DNA of 64,000 nt from Halorhabdus sp. CBA1104 (GCF_009690625.1 NZ_CP033878.1:1488001-1552000); one strand, 5' to 3'; shown: positions 15,614-24,437, numbered from the stretch's first letter. Numbers and translations: made by a program. The notes: generated by a model not told the origin, from the sequence alone.

Positions 15614-17119
15614 ATGCGCATCCGGAACGCGACGCTGCCCGACGGACGACAGCGGGACGTCCACATCGAGGGCGAGCGGATCGCGGCCGTCGCCGAAGAT
15701 CTCTCCGATCACGAAGGCCGGACGATCGATGCATCGGGGAAACGCCTCCTCCCGGGAATGATCGACACCCACGTCCACTTCCGGGAGCCGGGCGACAGCC
15801 ACAAAGAGACCTGGACCAGCGGGTCCCGAAGTGCCGCCGCCGGTGGTGTCACCACGGTCGTCGACCAACCGAACACGACACCGCCGACGATCGACGGCGA
15901 CGCCTTCGACGAGAAAGCGTCGATTGCCGAGTCCTCGCTGGTCGATTTCGGCCTCAACGGCGGGGTGTTGCCGTCGTGGGACCCCGAATCGCTCCTCGAG
16001 CGGCCGGTGTTCGCGCTCGGCGAAGTGTTCCTCGCGGATTCGACCGGCGATATGGGGATCGACGAACGCCTGTTCCGTCAAGCACTGGCCAAAGCCCAGC
16101 GTCAGAACGTGCCCGTCACCGTCCACGCCGAGGATGCCAGCCGGTTCAACCGGGGGGCCCAGGAACGGACCGACGCCGACGCGTGGTCGGCCTACCGGGC
16201 GGCCCGCGCGGAGATCGCAGCCGTCGAGCGCGTCTGTGAACTGGCCGAGGAGTTCGACGTCGATTGCCACATTGCCCACGCCTCGACGCCGGAAGCGATC
16301 GACGCCGCCGGGCAAGCTGGCGTCAGTTGCGAAGTAACCCCGCACCATCTCTTTCTCTCCCGATCGAATCTCACCGATCTGGATACCTTCGGGCGGATGA
16401 ATCCCCCGTTGCGCCGCCAGAAGCGCCGTGAACGCGTCTACGATCGCGTCCGCAACGGGCAAGTCGACATCATCGCCACCGACCACGCCCCACACACGCG
16501 CGAGGAGAAAGACACGGGTATCTGGGACGCCCCCAGCGGGGTCCCAGGCGTGGAAACAGCACTCCCACTCTTGCTCGAAGAGGCCCGCCGTGACCACCTC
16601 ACGTACGAACGAATCCGGGACCTCACAGCCGCAAACCCGGCCGCCCTCTTCGAGCTGGCAAACAAGGGCCGGATCGCGCCCGGATTCGACGCCGATCTCG
16701 TCCTCGTCGATCCTGAAGACACACGGGAGATTCAGGGCGAGGCGCTCCACACCAACTGTGACTGGACGCCCTTCGAGGGCTGGCAAGCCGTCTTCCCCGA
16801 GTGGACGATGGTTCGGGGTTCGATCGTCTACGAGCGGACGGAAGACGGCGAGCAATTCCACGACAACCAGGGCCGGAACGTCAGGCTGGCCCGACCCACG
16901 GCGGACAGCCAGGCAACCCCCACGGAGGAGGCTGAGCCATCGGCCAGTGACCAAGCCCCCGATCCTGTCGAAGAAGACGAGTCGGTCGCCGGTGAAGACG
17001 GCGAGCCTGCAGACGAGCCAGTCGAAGCCGACGGTGGCGGCGAATCGACGACCGAGCCGGGCGACAACGCGGGCGAGGACGCCGACAGAGCAGTAACTGC
17101 TGAGAAGTCAGACAACTGA
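15614..17119 (+). CDS. pyrC: Dihydroorotase with long acidic C-terminal tail
   Basis: The protein cyclises carbamoyl-aspartate to dihydroorotate in pyrimidine synthesis. It has 501 residues: an amidohydrolase barrel of about 430 plus a tail of about 70. Metal and substrate motifs are DTHVHFREPGD, VDQPNTTPP, IAHASTPEA, the late aspartate in ATDHAPHT and GVPGVETALPLL, as in class I enzymes. The start is ATG 15614 (MRIRNATL), five codons inside the open frame. The tail is almost only Glu, Asp, Ser, Ala, Pro and Gly with no predicted fold; ordinary dihydroorotases end near residue 430. A 492-codon open frame on the other strand here is a shadow. Confidence 0.9.
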   Translation: MRIRNATLPDGRQRDVHIEGERIAAVAEDLSDHEGRTIDASGKRLLPGMIDTHVHFREPGDSHKETWTSGSRSAAAGGVTTVVDQPNTTPPTIDGDAFDEKASIAESSLVDFGLNGGVLPSWDPESLLERPVFALGEVFLADSTGDMGIDERLFRQALAKAQRQNVPVTVHAEDASRFNRGAQERTDADAWSAYRAARAEIAAVERVCELAEEFDVDCHIAHASTPEAIDAAGQAGVSCEVTPHHLFLSRSNLTDLDTFGRMNPPLRRQKRRERVYDRVRNGQVDIIATDHAPHTREEKDTGIWDAPSGVPGVETALPLLLEEARRDHLTYERIRDLTAANPAALFELANKGRIAPGFDADLVLVDPEDTREIQGEALHTNCDWTPFEGWQAVFPEWTMVRGSIVYERTEDGEQFHDNQGRNVRLARPTADSQATPTEEAEPSASDQAPDPVEEDESVAGEDGEPADEPVEADGGGESTTEPGDNAGEDADRAVTAEKSDN

Positions 17120-17340
17120 GAGACTCCCAGCGTCCGAGTGCTGCAGGCCGGTCAGCTGTGAGGGTGTACAATCGGCAAGTGCGGCAGTACTGGGCAGACA
17201 AGGGGGTGCTGATTGCGGTGAGGTCAGTGTTGTTTGGTGCAATCGTCGTGCGAGATATGGAGGGTGCATGCAACGAGCGCCGAACTCACGAACAGTGAAA
17301 CGATCGCTTGGACAGACAACGAGAAGGCGTTCGACGGGAC
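17120..17340. other. Intergenic, nothing recognised
   Basis: Between two convergent genes. No open frame with coding character, no hairpin with a T-run and no RNA signature were found. Confidence 0.4.
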
Positions 17341-17667
17341 TCACAACACCCGTACCCTGTAGCCTTCAGCGGCAGTTTCGTCGGTGACTCGGCCGGCCTC
17401 AAGCGCGGCGTCGAGGACTTCGGTAACGAACTCTGGAGGGACTTCGACGCCGATAAAATCGGCCCCGTCGCGTCCCGTTGTCAGTCGCGCCATCGTTCGG
17501 TTCGTCCCGTCGTCGTTGTAGATGCTCCCGACGCGTACGCCGTCTCTGATAAACCGTAGCGTCACGTCAGTCGGCTCGATCGAGTCGAAGTTCACCTCGA
17601 ACACCCGGTCCTCGCCGTCAATTCGAGCGAGCAACCGTCCGTTATGTTCGGTCACAGTCGTCTCCAT
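17341..17667 (-). CDS. Small conserved-looking haloarchaeal protein, unknown function
   Basis: A 108-residue acidic soluble protein starting METTVTEH at ATG 17667; an in-frame start at 17703 would add twelve poorly coding residues. It has no cysteine cluster, signal peptide or membrane segment. The predicted pattern is beta-rich in the first two thirds (RLLARIDGEDRVFEVNF, then VTLRFIRDGVRVGSIY) with a final helix. A TATA-like CTTATGTA on the minus strand lies about 30 bases before the ATG (near 17690-17700), supporting an independent leaderless transcript. I do not recognise the family. Confidence 0.6.
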   Translation of the reverse strand: METTVTEHNGRLLARIDGEDRVFEVNFDSIEPTDVTLRFIRDGVRVGSIYNDDGTNRTMARLTTGRDGADFIGVEVPPEFVTEVLDAALEAGRVTDETAAEGYRVRVL

Positions 17668-18076
17668 ACCGCTCGTAGGTGTCCGAAGTACATAAGACCT
17701 CACGCAGAGTGACAGGTCCGTCTGTGCGGAGTGAGCACTCTGTGTGTAATCTGTGATCGGGCAGGACCGCTTGCTGTGGATGCTGGTAGCTGTGGATCGA
17801 GTTACGTCCCGTAGTCACCCACTGGTCGTGGCACAGACACGCCCTGCATCGCAGAAAGGTATCGGCAAACTCCAGACTGTTGAGGAGCTCATCGATACTC
17901 GATACCCACGCACCGTTTTGAAATCGGTCGGCCGACAGGAAACATGCCTCGTGAACGGTTCCAAGACGCCCTCGTAGCTCGATCGAAACCGCACACAGCA
18001 ACTGGCGTCGGCGGAGCACGCTTTGCGTTCGAGAACCACCAGTTAGCGTCTATCCCTGAGCGGTCTGGACTGCAGA
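17668..18076. other. 409-base stretch without a supported gene
   Basis: Composition is somewhat lower in GC than the flanking genes. Short open frames exist on both strands (for example 17753-17977 and 17642-18019) but show no haloarchaeal amino-acid bias and no recognisable motif. It may hold a decayed gene. The leftmost bases include the promoter of the preceding small gene. Confidence 0.4.
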
Positions 18077-18826
18077 TCACTCCTCGCCGTCGACCTGAAA
18101 GGAGTGTCCACAGTCGGGACATTCGACCTCGTCGTGGCGAAGCGCCGCACTGTGTTCCCGGACTTCCCGCATCACATCTGAGATCTGATCTTCGGCTTCG
18201 AGTTCCTCGTCGACGCTCAACTCGACGCCCTCGACCTCCAGCAGGAACTTCGCGACCTCCGTGGCCTCGTACATCACCTCGTCGAGTTCGTCGGCGGTGA
18301 AAAAGTCACTCATCGCCCCATAGAGGAAGGTCGCGCCGGCCATACGGACCTTCTCCTCGAAGGAGGCCCGGGCCTGGTTGACGGCCTGTGGCGTGTAGGT
18401 ATCAGTCATGAACGGCACCAGTTCGGGCAGGTTCTCGCCGATCTTGGTCATCTCGACGCCAGTTTCGGTCCGGAAATCAGCACACAGGCGAGCGATCGCC
18501 CACTCCCGGGCAGTGATGTAGGTTCGTTCACGGAGGAAGTCGTTTGCGCGTTCGTAGGTCCCGCCGTCGATCTTCTGAAAGCGCTCGTAGGAACGGACAT
18601 CCGCCGGCGGGTCCTGCTCGGTCGCTGTCTCGCTTGCCCGGTCTGCATCCCCGGCCGTCCTATCGGCGTTTACGGACGCCGTTTCGGTGTCCTCGTGACC
18701 CCCCGTAGCGGAGACTGGCTCGCCCGATGGCTCGGTGTCAGCCGGTTCGGGCTGGGCGCGATCCGCCGACCCATCACCGGACGGGACTGGTTCTCTGGCG
18801 GGCTCGTCGGCTTGCTTGTCGTCCAT
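18077..18826 (-). CDS. Haloarchaeal protein with acidic N-terminus and C-terminal zinc-knuckle (DUF5806-like)
   Basis: 249 residues from ATG 18826. The first ~75 residues are a disordered acidic Ser/Thr/Glu/Asp segment. Then comes a well-folded helical domain beginning YERFQKIDGGTYERANDFL, with REWAIARLCADFRTETG and VPFMTDTYTPQAVNQA. The protein ends in CPDCGHSF, half of a zinc ribbon, which could pair in a dimer or bind metal with another ligand. I believe the core corresponds to the haloarchaeal family catalogued as DUF5806, but that is from memory. Function unknown; the helical domain with a zinc knuckle might bind nucleic acid. Confidence 0.7.
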   Translation of the reverse strand: MDDKQADEPAREPVPSGDGSADRAQPEPADTEPSGEPVSATGGHEDTETASVNADRTAGDADRASETATEQDPPADVRSYERFQKIDGGTYERANDFLRERTYITAREWAIARLCADFRTETGVEMTKIGENLPELVPFMTDTYTPQAVNQARASFEEKVRMAGATFLYGAMSDFFTADELDEVMYEATEVAKFLLEVEGVELSVDEELEAEDQISDVMREVREHSAALRHDEVECPDCGHSFQVDGEE

Positions 18827-18890
18827 GCCAGGGGGTGTGGGCCGGGCTCGAAAAAACATGTCGGCGCCCGCACCGGGTCACGGAACGGAG

Positions 18891-18918
18891 AATTTTTATC
18901 TCCAACAGTAATGGGAGG
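18891..18918 (+). promoter_or_regulatory. TATA-like element and GGGAGG before the first stress-protein gene
   Basis: AATTTTTATC (18891-18900) lies 22-31 bases before the ATG at 18922, the distance expected for a leaderless archaeal promoter. GGGAGG (18913-18918) is Shine-Dalgarno-like but only three bases from the ATG, which is too close for normal use. The TATA element is the more likely functional signal. Confidence 0.45.
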
Positions 18919-18921
18919 CAT

Positions 18922-19290
18922 ATGAAGATTCTGCTGGGAGTCGGCGGGAGCGATCACTCCCGGCGGGCGCTCGAGGAAACCGCAGACCGCGTCCGGGAAA
19001 CCGGCGACGAGCTGACCGTAGCCATCTTTCGGTCCGAAGCAGTCGAAGCACCGCTGACAGACATCGAAGCGGACGTCGACGAAGTGCTCGAAACCCACGA
19101 CGTGACCGCAGAGGTAACGCGTGTCTCAGGTCACCCTGGTGGCGAACTGGTTACACTGGCCGATCAAGAGGGATACGATCGGTTAGTCATCGGCGGTGGG
19201 ACCCGGAGCCCGCTCGGGAAGATTCAGCTGGGCAGCGTCGCCGAATTCGTCGTACTCAACGCAGAAACCCCGGTGACACTCATCCGATGA
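18922..19290 (+). CDS. Universal stress protein, single UspA domain (first of three)
   Basis: A 122-residue UspA-fold protein. The N-terminal strand is MKILLGVGGSDHS. The nucleotide-loop equivalent is GGGTRSPLGKIQLGSVAEF near the C-terminus, in which the G-x2-G-x9-G-S/T pattern of ATP-binding Usps is altered (Arg/Ser/Pro in the first loop). The start is ATG 18922. It overlaps the following acetyltransferase gene by four bases (ATGA), so the two are co-translated. Usps are stress-response signalling proteins; the specific stimulus is unknown. Confidence 0.82.
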   Translation: MKILLGVGGSDHSRRALEETADRVRETGDELTVAIFRSEAVEAPLTDIEADVDEVLETHDVTAEVTRVSGHPGGELVTLADQEGYDRLVIGGGTRSPLGKIQLGSVAEFVVLNAETPVTLIR

Positions 19291-19817
19291 GCGGCGACCG
19301 TTCTTACCCCACAGACGTGTCAGGGCCGTTCCCGACGCCACCCCACGCGTTCACCGACGAAGACGGTCGGGACATCGTCGTCCGAGTCGCCGACGACCGC
19401 GAGGCACTCGTCTCGATGTACGAGGCCTTCGATCCCGAAGATCGCGCACAGGGGATCCCGCCAGTCGGTGAGGGATCGATCCGGCGATGGCTCGAGCGCG
19501 TCTTCGAAGACGAGTGTCTGAACGTTATCGCCTGGCACGATGGAGATGCCGTCGGGCATTCGATGCTCGTCCCGGACGACGAGGACGCCTACGAACTGGC
19601 GATCTTCGTGCTTGGCTCCCACCAGTCGGCCGGGATCGGCACGGAATTGCTCCAAACGCTGCTGGGCCACGGCAAACAGGACGGAATCGAGTGCGTCTGG
19701 CTGACGGTCGAGCGCTGGAACGATCCCGCGATCGGCCTCTATAAGAAGGTTGGCTTCGAGATCCGCAACACCGAGAGTTTCGAGCTAGAGATGGCGATTC
19801 GCATCGCCGACTCGTAG
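19287..19817 (+). CDS. GNAT-family N-acetyltransferase coupled to a universal stress protein
   Basis: A 176-residue acetyltransferase. The acetyl-CoA loop is SHQSAGIGTELLQTLLG (about 110-126), after the strand AYELAIFVLG and before WLTVERWNDPAIGLYKKVGFE, which is the classic GNAT end with the asparagine/tyrosine pair. The start overlaps the stop of the stress protein gene (ATGA). Some bacterial Usp/GNAT pairs act as nucleotide-controlled protein acetylases; here the two are separate proteins, and such a link is only suggested by the overlap. Confidence 0.82.
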   Translation: MSGDRSYPTDVSGPFPTPPHAFTDEDGRDIVVRVADDREALVSMYEAFDPEDRAQGIPPVGEGSIRRWLERVFEDECLNVIAWHDGDAVGHSMLVPDDEDAYELAIFVLGSHQSAGIGTELLQTLLGHGKQDGIECVWLTVERWNDPAIGLYKKVGFEIRNTESFELEMAIRIADS

Positions 19818-19850
19818 GGCGCTGCTTTGAACACCGCTTTCTACCGCCCA

Positions 19851-20303
19851 TCAGACCGAAAGAACTGGCTGGCTGGCATACGAGAGAACGTAGCCAGCGA
19901 CGCGACCGAGCATCGCTCCCGGCTCGTCCATCGCCGACTCCCGTGGCACGACGATGAAATCGGCTCCGAGTTCCTCGGCTGCGTCTAACACGACACTGAC
20001 CGGATGGCGACTCAGCGAGGTCGAAGAATAGCCGGCAGCCGCGGACTGTGAGAGCGTGACGTCGTAGCCATCCGCACGCGCGATCTCCCGGACGGCACCC
20101 ATAAACGCCCGGTGTTCGTCGGCAACACTGTCAGCAGCGATCGTCCCGGAGTCGATCCCACGCGCGATCTGATCGTCGATAACGTGAAGCACGTGGACGT
20201 CAGCCCCGTACTGATCAGCTACCGCCAGGGCGTGTGCTGCGGCCCGCTCGGACGTATCCGTCCCATCGACGGGGACGAAGACCGTCTCGATGTCGACACT
20301 CAT
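19851..20303 (-). CDS. Universal stress protein (second of three)
   Basis: 150 residues from ATG 20303 (MSVDIETVFVPVDGTDTS). The first strand and the VHVLHVIDD strand are typical of UspA. The C-terminal loop reads VPRESAMDEPGAMLGRVAGY, so the glycine-rich ATP-binding motif is largely lost; this copy probably does not bind ATP in the usual way. It is transcribed away from the next Usp gene from a shared 106-base divergent region. Confidence 0.82.
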   Translation of the reverse strand: MSVDIETVFVPVDGTDTSERAAAHALAVADQYGADVHVLHVIDDQIARGIDSGTIAADSVADEHRAFMGAVREIARADGYDVTLSQSAAAGYSSTSLSRHPVSVVLDAAEELGADFIVVPRESAMDEPGAMLGRVAGYVLSYASQPVLSV

Positions 20304-20378
20304 TGTGACTACTGTGTCAGGAACCATCAAAAACCCACCGAGCGCTGTCACGGCCAGTCGGCAACGGTGCCACGCCAG

Positions 20379-20387
20379 CTTTATCCC
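20379..20387 (+). promoter_or_regulatory. TATA-like element of the third stress-protein gene
   Basis: CTTTATCCC lies 23-31 bases before the ATG at 20410, the spacing expected for a leaderless transcript. It sits in the 106-base divergent region shared with the leftward Usp gene. Confidence 0.4.
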
Positions 20388-20409
20388 GGCAGGGAGATAC
20401 CTCATCTGC

Positions 20410-20871
20410 ATGTACGATACGGTCGTGCTCGCGACCGACGGTTCGGCGAGCACTGAACGAGCGGTACGGGTCGGACTCGACCTCGTCAAGCGGTTCGACG
20501 GCACTGTCCACGGGCTGTACGTCCTCAATGCGAGCGACATCGCGGCCACGCCCGAGGCAGTCCGTCAAGACCTTCGTGACGCACTTCGAGATCGAGGTCA
20601 GGACGCACTCGCGAAGATCGCCGAGCAGGCAGACAGTGACGTGATCACGTCGATCCGAGAGGGGAAACCGGCAACGGAGATCTGTGCGTACGCCGAGTCG
20701 GTCGAGGCCGACGTAATCGTGACAGGGACACGCGGCCGGCACGGCGAACACGCGTTCTTGCTTGGCAGCGTCGCCGAGGCCGTCGTCCGCCAGTCCCCCA
20801 TCCCGGTGTTGACCGTCCGACAGTTGGAAGCCGACGAACACGCCCAGCGACGCCCACAAGGGGTGGCCTGA
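20410..20871 (+). CDS. Universal stress protein with intact ATP-binding motif (third of three)
   Basis: 153 residues from ATG 20410 (MYDTVVLATDGSAST). The complete motif TGTRGRHGEHAFLLGSVAE fits G-x2-G-x9-G-S, so this copy should bind ATP, unlike the divergent neighbour. Strand VHGLYVLN and the final IPVLTV strand complete the alpha/beta fold. The DHH phosphoesterase gene begins two bases after its stop, which makes a two-gene transcription unit. Confidence 0.85.
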   Translation: MYDTVVLATDGSASTERAVRVGLDLVKRFDGTVHGLYVLNASDIAATPEAVRQDLRDALRDRGQDALAKIAEQADSDVITSIREGKPATEICAYAESVEADVIVTGTRGRHGEHAFLLGSVAEAVVRQSPIPVLTVRQLEADEHAQRRPQGVA

Positions 20872-20873
20872 CC

Positions 20874-21944
20874 ATGGACGACTGGCTCATCGACGACGAG
20901 CGACTGTCGATCGAACGGAAATCAGTGCTCCCTGGAGAGGGGTTTTTCTACCCGGAGACGCTCGAAGAGACCGAACGCGAACGCGAAGCCGCCGATCGAC
21001 TCACCGACGCCGAGACGGTCGTCATCGCCGACACCGACGCCGACGGCCTTGCCTGTGTCGCCCTGTTGGAAACTCAGTTCGGCGAGGTGTCACTGCTCCC
21101 GGCCAGCCCCCACGACCTCGGCCGGGCAATCGAGTGGGCCGCCGAATACGTCGATCCGGGGACGCATGTGTTCGTCTGTGATCTCTGTCCGGACGCTCCC
21201 GAAGACCTCGACGCCCTGGGGGCACTGGTCGATCAGGCTGGCGCTGTCCGATGGTTCGACCACCACCAGTGGGAACCCGATTTGGCGGAGGCCGTCGAGA
21301 CTGCCGGCGTCGAGTTGACGGTCGGCGACTCCGAGGCAGTCTGTACGGCTGACGTTGCCCTAGGAGAACTCGACGGTGACTTCGAAGAGCGCTTCGTCGA
21401 GCTAGCCGCAGTGACACGCGACCACGACCTCTGGATCCGGGAGGATCCACGAAGTGACGATCTCGCGGATCTCGCCCACTGGGTCGAGCCCGACGAATAC
21501 GTCGACATCATCCGCGAGCATGGGGCCGACCTTCCGCCCGAGGCCGAAGAACTGCTCGCCGAGCGACGCATCGAAAAAGACGCCCTCATCGAGAAGGCCG
21601 TCGAACGCGCCCAACTGCGCGAGATCGGTCCCTGGACCGTGGGAGTGACCTACGGCCGCTGTTCGCAAAACGAGGTTGCCCAAGCCCTGCGCGAACAGGG
21701 TGCCGACGCCGCTGTGATCGTCAAGCCGGCTGGTTCTGCGAGTATTCGAGGGACCGAGACCTTCGAGCGCGCCCACGAGGTCGCCGCTCAGGTCAACGGG
21801 GGCGGCCACCCGAAAGCCGCCGGCTGCAAACCGGACGTCTACGACGACATGCTCGATTACGCTCACCACTGGACGACCAGGGGCGCGGTGGCGAAACAGG
21901 CGATTATCGATGCGTTCCGGCGGCTCGAGGTCGAAAGCGACTGA
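20874..21944 (+). CDS. DHH-family phosphoesterase (RecJ/NrnA-like)
   Basis: A 356-residue two-domain phosphoesterase. Motif I is ADTDADGLACV (aspartates for Mn binding), motif II FVCDLCPD, and motif III the eponymous WFDHHQW. The C-terminal DHHA1 domain carries VNGGGHPKAAGC, which grips the substrate. Members include RecJ-like exonucleases, nano-RNases and cyclic-dinucleotide phosphodiesterases; the compact length, without OB or DHHA2 domain, fits an oligonucleotide or nucleotide phosphoesterase. Haloarchaea carry several paralogues, so an exact substrate cannot be given. It follows the ATP-binding Usp gene closely. Confidence 0.85.
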   Translation: MDDWLIDDERLSIERKSVLPGEGFFYPETLEETEREREAADRLTDAETVVIADTDADGLACVALLETQFGEVSLLPASPHDLGRAIEWAAEYVDPGTHVFVCDLCPDAPEDLDALGALVDQAGAVRWFDHHQWEPDLAEAVETAGVELTVGDSEAVCTADVALGELDGDFEERFVELAAVTRDHDLWIREDPRSDDLADLAHWVEPDEYVDIIREHGADLPPEAEELLAERRIEKDALIEKAVERAQLREIGPWTVGVTYGRCSQNEVAQALREQGADAAVIVKPAGSASIRGTETFERAHEVAAQVNGGGHPKAAGCKPDVYDDMLDYAHHWTTRGAVAKQAIIDAFRRLEVESD

Positions 21945-21965
21945 AACCCGGGCCGGACACAACCG

Positions 21966-22142
21966 TCAGTCGACCAGCGCGTCGTCAAGGACGAGCTCCC
22001 ACAACCCTGCCAGCACGACGAGCCCGGCGACAACAGCGCTCTCGCGGGGGCCGTACTGAAGTGGAAAGACGAACAGACCCAGAAAGACGAGAACGCCGGC
22101 AACACCGGCCGTTCCGCCGAGGATCAGTTTGTGGCGATCCAT
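21966..22142 (-). CDS. 58-residue membrane protein
   Basis: A short open frame from ATG 22142 to TGA 21966 that codes for two hydrophobic helices (about residues 7-26 and 35-52) joined by a short QYGPRES turn, with a basic start MDRHK and an acidic end DDALVD. This is a convincing two-helix hairpin topology with haloarchaeal codon use. It lies between the convergent DHH gene and the next leftward gene. Function unknown. It is easy to miss because of its size. Confidence 0.6.
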   Translation of the reverse strand: MDRHKLILGGTAGVAGVLVFLGLFVFPLQYGPRESAVVAGLVVLAGLWELVLDDALVD

Positions 22143-22178
22143 GCGGACCGACGGTTCGAGTCGCCAACCTGAAAACCG

Positions 22179-22622
22179 TTACTGTCGATCAACGGTATCC
22201 GCGACCCACTTCTCGCTGTAGCGTTCCCCACAGGCACAGACCGCATAGGCGTGAATGACGTCGCCCTCGGCGTATAGCCCGCCGACATCCTCGTTCTGGG
22301 CTTCAGCGAACGCGAAGACGAAGCGGACAGTGTGATCCTCGTCGTGGTCATCGGCAGCCACAGGACAGGTGCCACCAGTCAGGTCGTCGTCGATGTGGCC
22401 CTCGGTGTCCATGGCCTCCTGGGCCAGCGCCATCGGGTCGATGTCCGTCGCCGACTGGAAGGCACTGCGGCCGTCCTCGCCGGGCAACACGAGAACAACA
22501 CCGTCCTCGACGGACTCAGCATACGATTCGAGCGCTTCGGGATTCGAGACGGCCGCCTCGTGGAGGAAGACGGCGACGTCATCGGGTCGGTCGCCGGCCA
22601 GAAAGGCCTCGCGATCGGTCAT
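22179..22622 (-). CDS. Conserved-looking haloarchaeal protein, unknown (DUF5807-like)
   Basis: 147 residues from ATG 22622 (MTDREAFLAGDRPDDVAVFL). A helical first half contains a VVLVLPGEDGRSAFQ segment. The second half has cysteines in GGTCPVA and AVCACGERYSEKW, which could bind metal. The beginning resembles the haloarchaeal family I remember as DUF5807, but I cannot confirm the number. No catalytic motif stands out. It is leftward, upstream of the 58-residue membrane protein gene, and possibly co-transcribed with it. Confidence 0.65.
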   Translation of the reverse strand: MTDREAFLAGDRPDDVAVFLHEAAVSNPEALESYAESVEDGVVLVLPGEDGRSAFQSATDIDPMALAQEAMDTEGHIDDDLTGGTCPVAADDHDEDHTVRFVFAFAEAQNEDVGGLYAEGDVIHAYAVCACGERYSEKWVADTVDRQ

Positions 22623-22695
22623 ACCGCAGGCGACGGCACAGGGAGGGAAAAACGACTCGGAGGCGATCGGTGATCGGTACTGAAATCTGAAGCGG

Positions 22696-24437
22696 TCAGA
22701 TGTTGATGACGCTAGAGACGACGAACTTCGTGAAGATCGCGATGACCGCGCCAACCCAGGTTAACACGACGAAGTGCATGTAGCTGTTGAGCTTGTGCCC
22801 CCGTCGGTGGTCCGGATCATCAGCGCCGACAGCATGGCGTTGAACACGATGACGATGATGAGCAGGAACTCGATGACGGGGATGTCGTAGACAGAGGTGT
22901 GAACGAGGGCATTGACCTCGAAGCGGCTCCCAGTGTCGAGATTCAAGCTCATTTCGGAGAGGATATTGACGACCTGCAGCCCGATGAAGAAGGCGAACGT
23001 CGAGGCCGCAGAGATCCCGTAGAGGACGCCGATGAGAGTCGTCGTCTCCTGGTCGCGTTGCTGGCGGAGTTGCTGGACTTCGTTCATGTTCTCGCTGATG
23101 AGTTCGCCCAGTTGCTTCGGAGAGCCACCCATCTCACGGCCAACGAGGTACATCTCGCTGAAGGTTTGGATGAGATAGGAGCGACACTCCGCGGTGAAGT
23201 GCCCCCACGCTTTGGCGGGCTCGATACGCATATTGAGCCGCTTATAGAGGTTGTCGACGTTCTCGGTGAGCGGGCCAAAGTCTTTGCTGCGTAGCGATTC
23301 GAGGACCGTCCCGGTTGTGGACTGTTTTGCGCCTTCCGTCGAGCCGAGCGCGCGGATGAAGCTGGGATACTCCTCGTCGCGAGCCTTGATCTTCTTTTCC
23401 TCACGACGGATCACGAGGCCGGGAATGAGCAACGGAGAAATTGGGACAGCGGCATAGAACGGGAGCGGAACAGGGTCCCAAATCGGGACCAACATGTTCA
23501 GCGTAATCGGGCTGATGCCCGCTGCCCCGCCGAACGTGATAAGCGCGAGCACGACCGTCAGGAAGACGCCAGCAGCGAAACTCAGGTTGAGACGGCGCTC
23601 CATCGGCGACGTGATCTCTTCGGGATGGTACCAGACGGGATCGTACGGCGCAAGCGATCGAATCGCGACGAAGAAGCCAGATTGAACGAAAATAAAGAGG
23701 ACGATGACGGCGCTGACGGTCATCATCGGGTTCGTCCCCGTCAGGATCGGGAGGACGACCGCAAACACCAGGGCGAACGTCATCGAGAGAATCATCGACA
23801 GATAGAGGTCTTTCATGACCTCCAGATTGCCGAGCGCGCCCTCGTAGACGGTTTTGTAGTTGTCGATGATCATGTCCTGCTCGGAGAGCAGGTAGTCCTC
23901 GAGGCTCTGGCCGGCCCCGAGCGTGTAGCCGAGCCGATCGAAGAAATCGGAGACCGGCTCGCTCGGGACCTCTTTGGCCCGCCGCCTGAGGGCATCGTCA
24001 AGACTCAAATTCCACGTATCGACCAACTCGACGACCCGGCCCATCTCCGTGGCGAGTTCGCCGTACTCGTCTTCTTCGGCCAGCGCCCGAAAGACCTCCA
24101 TCCGGTCGATTTTGGTCGTCGCCAGCACCGTCATGTGCGTGACCAGCAGGTGAAATCGGTTGTTCAGCGCCTGTCGGCGCTGGGAGAGTTGGACTTTCGG
24201 ATAGAAGACTGCCGCCCCGAACAACAGTAACCCAAGCAGCGGGAACGGCAAGGCAATCGCCAGCGGGAGCGGGATTACGACCGCGACCGCGATGGTAATG
24301 ACGAAAAACACGAACGCTGGCAGCAAGATAGCCAGCAGATATCGCTGGATCGGGATTCCCATCCGACGGTAGGAATCCATCAGCGAAGCTATCGTACCGG
24401 AGATCGTCAGGTCGAGGGTGGCTTCTTCGGAGGCCAT
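22696..24437 (-). pseudogene. arlJ: Archaellum membrane platform protein ArlJ (FlaJ), frameshifted near the 3' end
   Basis: ArlJ is the polytopic membrane platform on which the ArlI motor ATPase acts. The frame from ATG 24437 gives a normal ArlJ: helix pairs near residues 30-80, 210-265 and 285-345, then a cytoplasmic domain and helices near 475-500 and 525-545. It goes out of frame at a run of five G (minus strand; 22798-22802) and stops at 22761 after aberrant residues. The other frame directly continues as HKLNSYMHFVVLTW, then a last membrane helix ending VVSSVINI, with its stop at 22696. That is the expected ArlJ C-terminus, so one G is missing. This is either a sequencing error or a real motility-disabling mutation. 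The arlI stop overlaps its ATG. Confidence 0.88.

Noticed and set aside
15476-16954. 492-codon open frame on the minus strand
   Set aside because: It lies antisense to dihydroorotase, which has all its motifs. High-GC codon use leaves the opposite frame free of stops, and the translation has no domain pattern.
17642-18019. 125-codon frame on the minus strand in an otherwise empty stretch
   Set aside because: Cys/Arg/Leu-rich composition, no motif and overlap with the start of the small gene at 17667.
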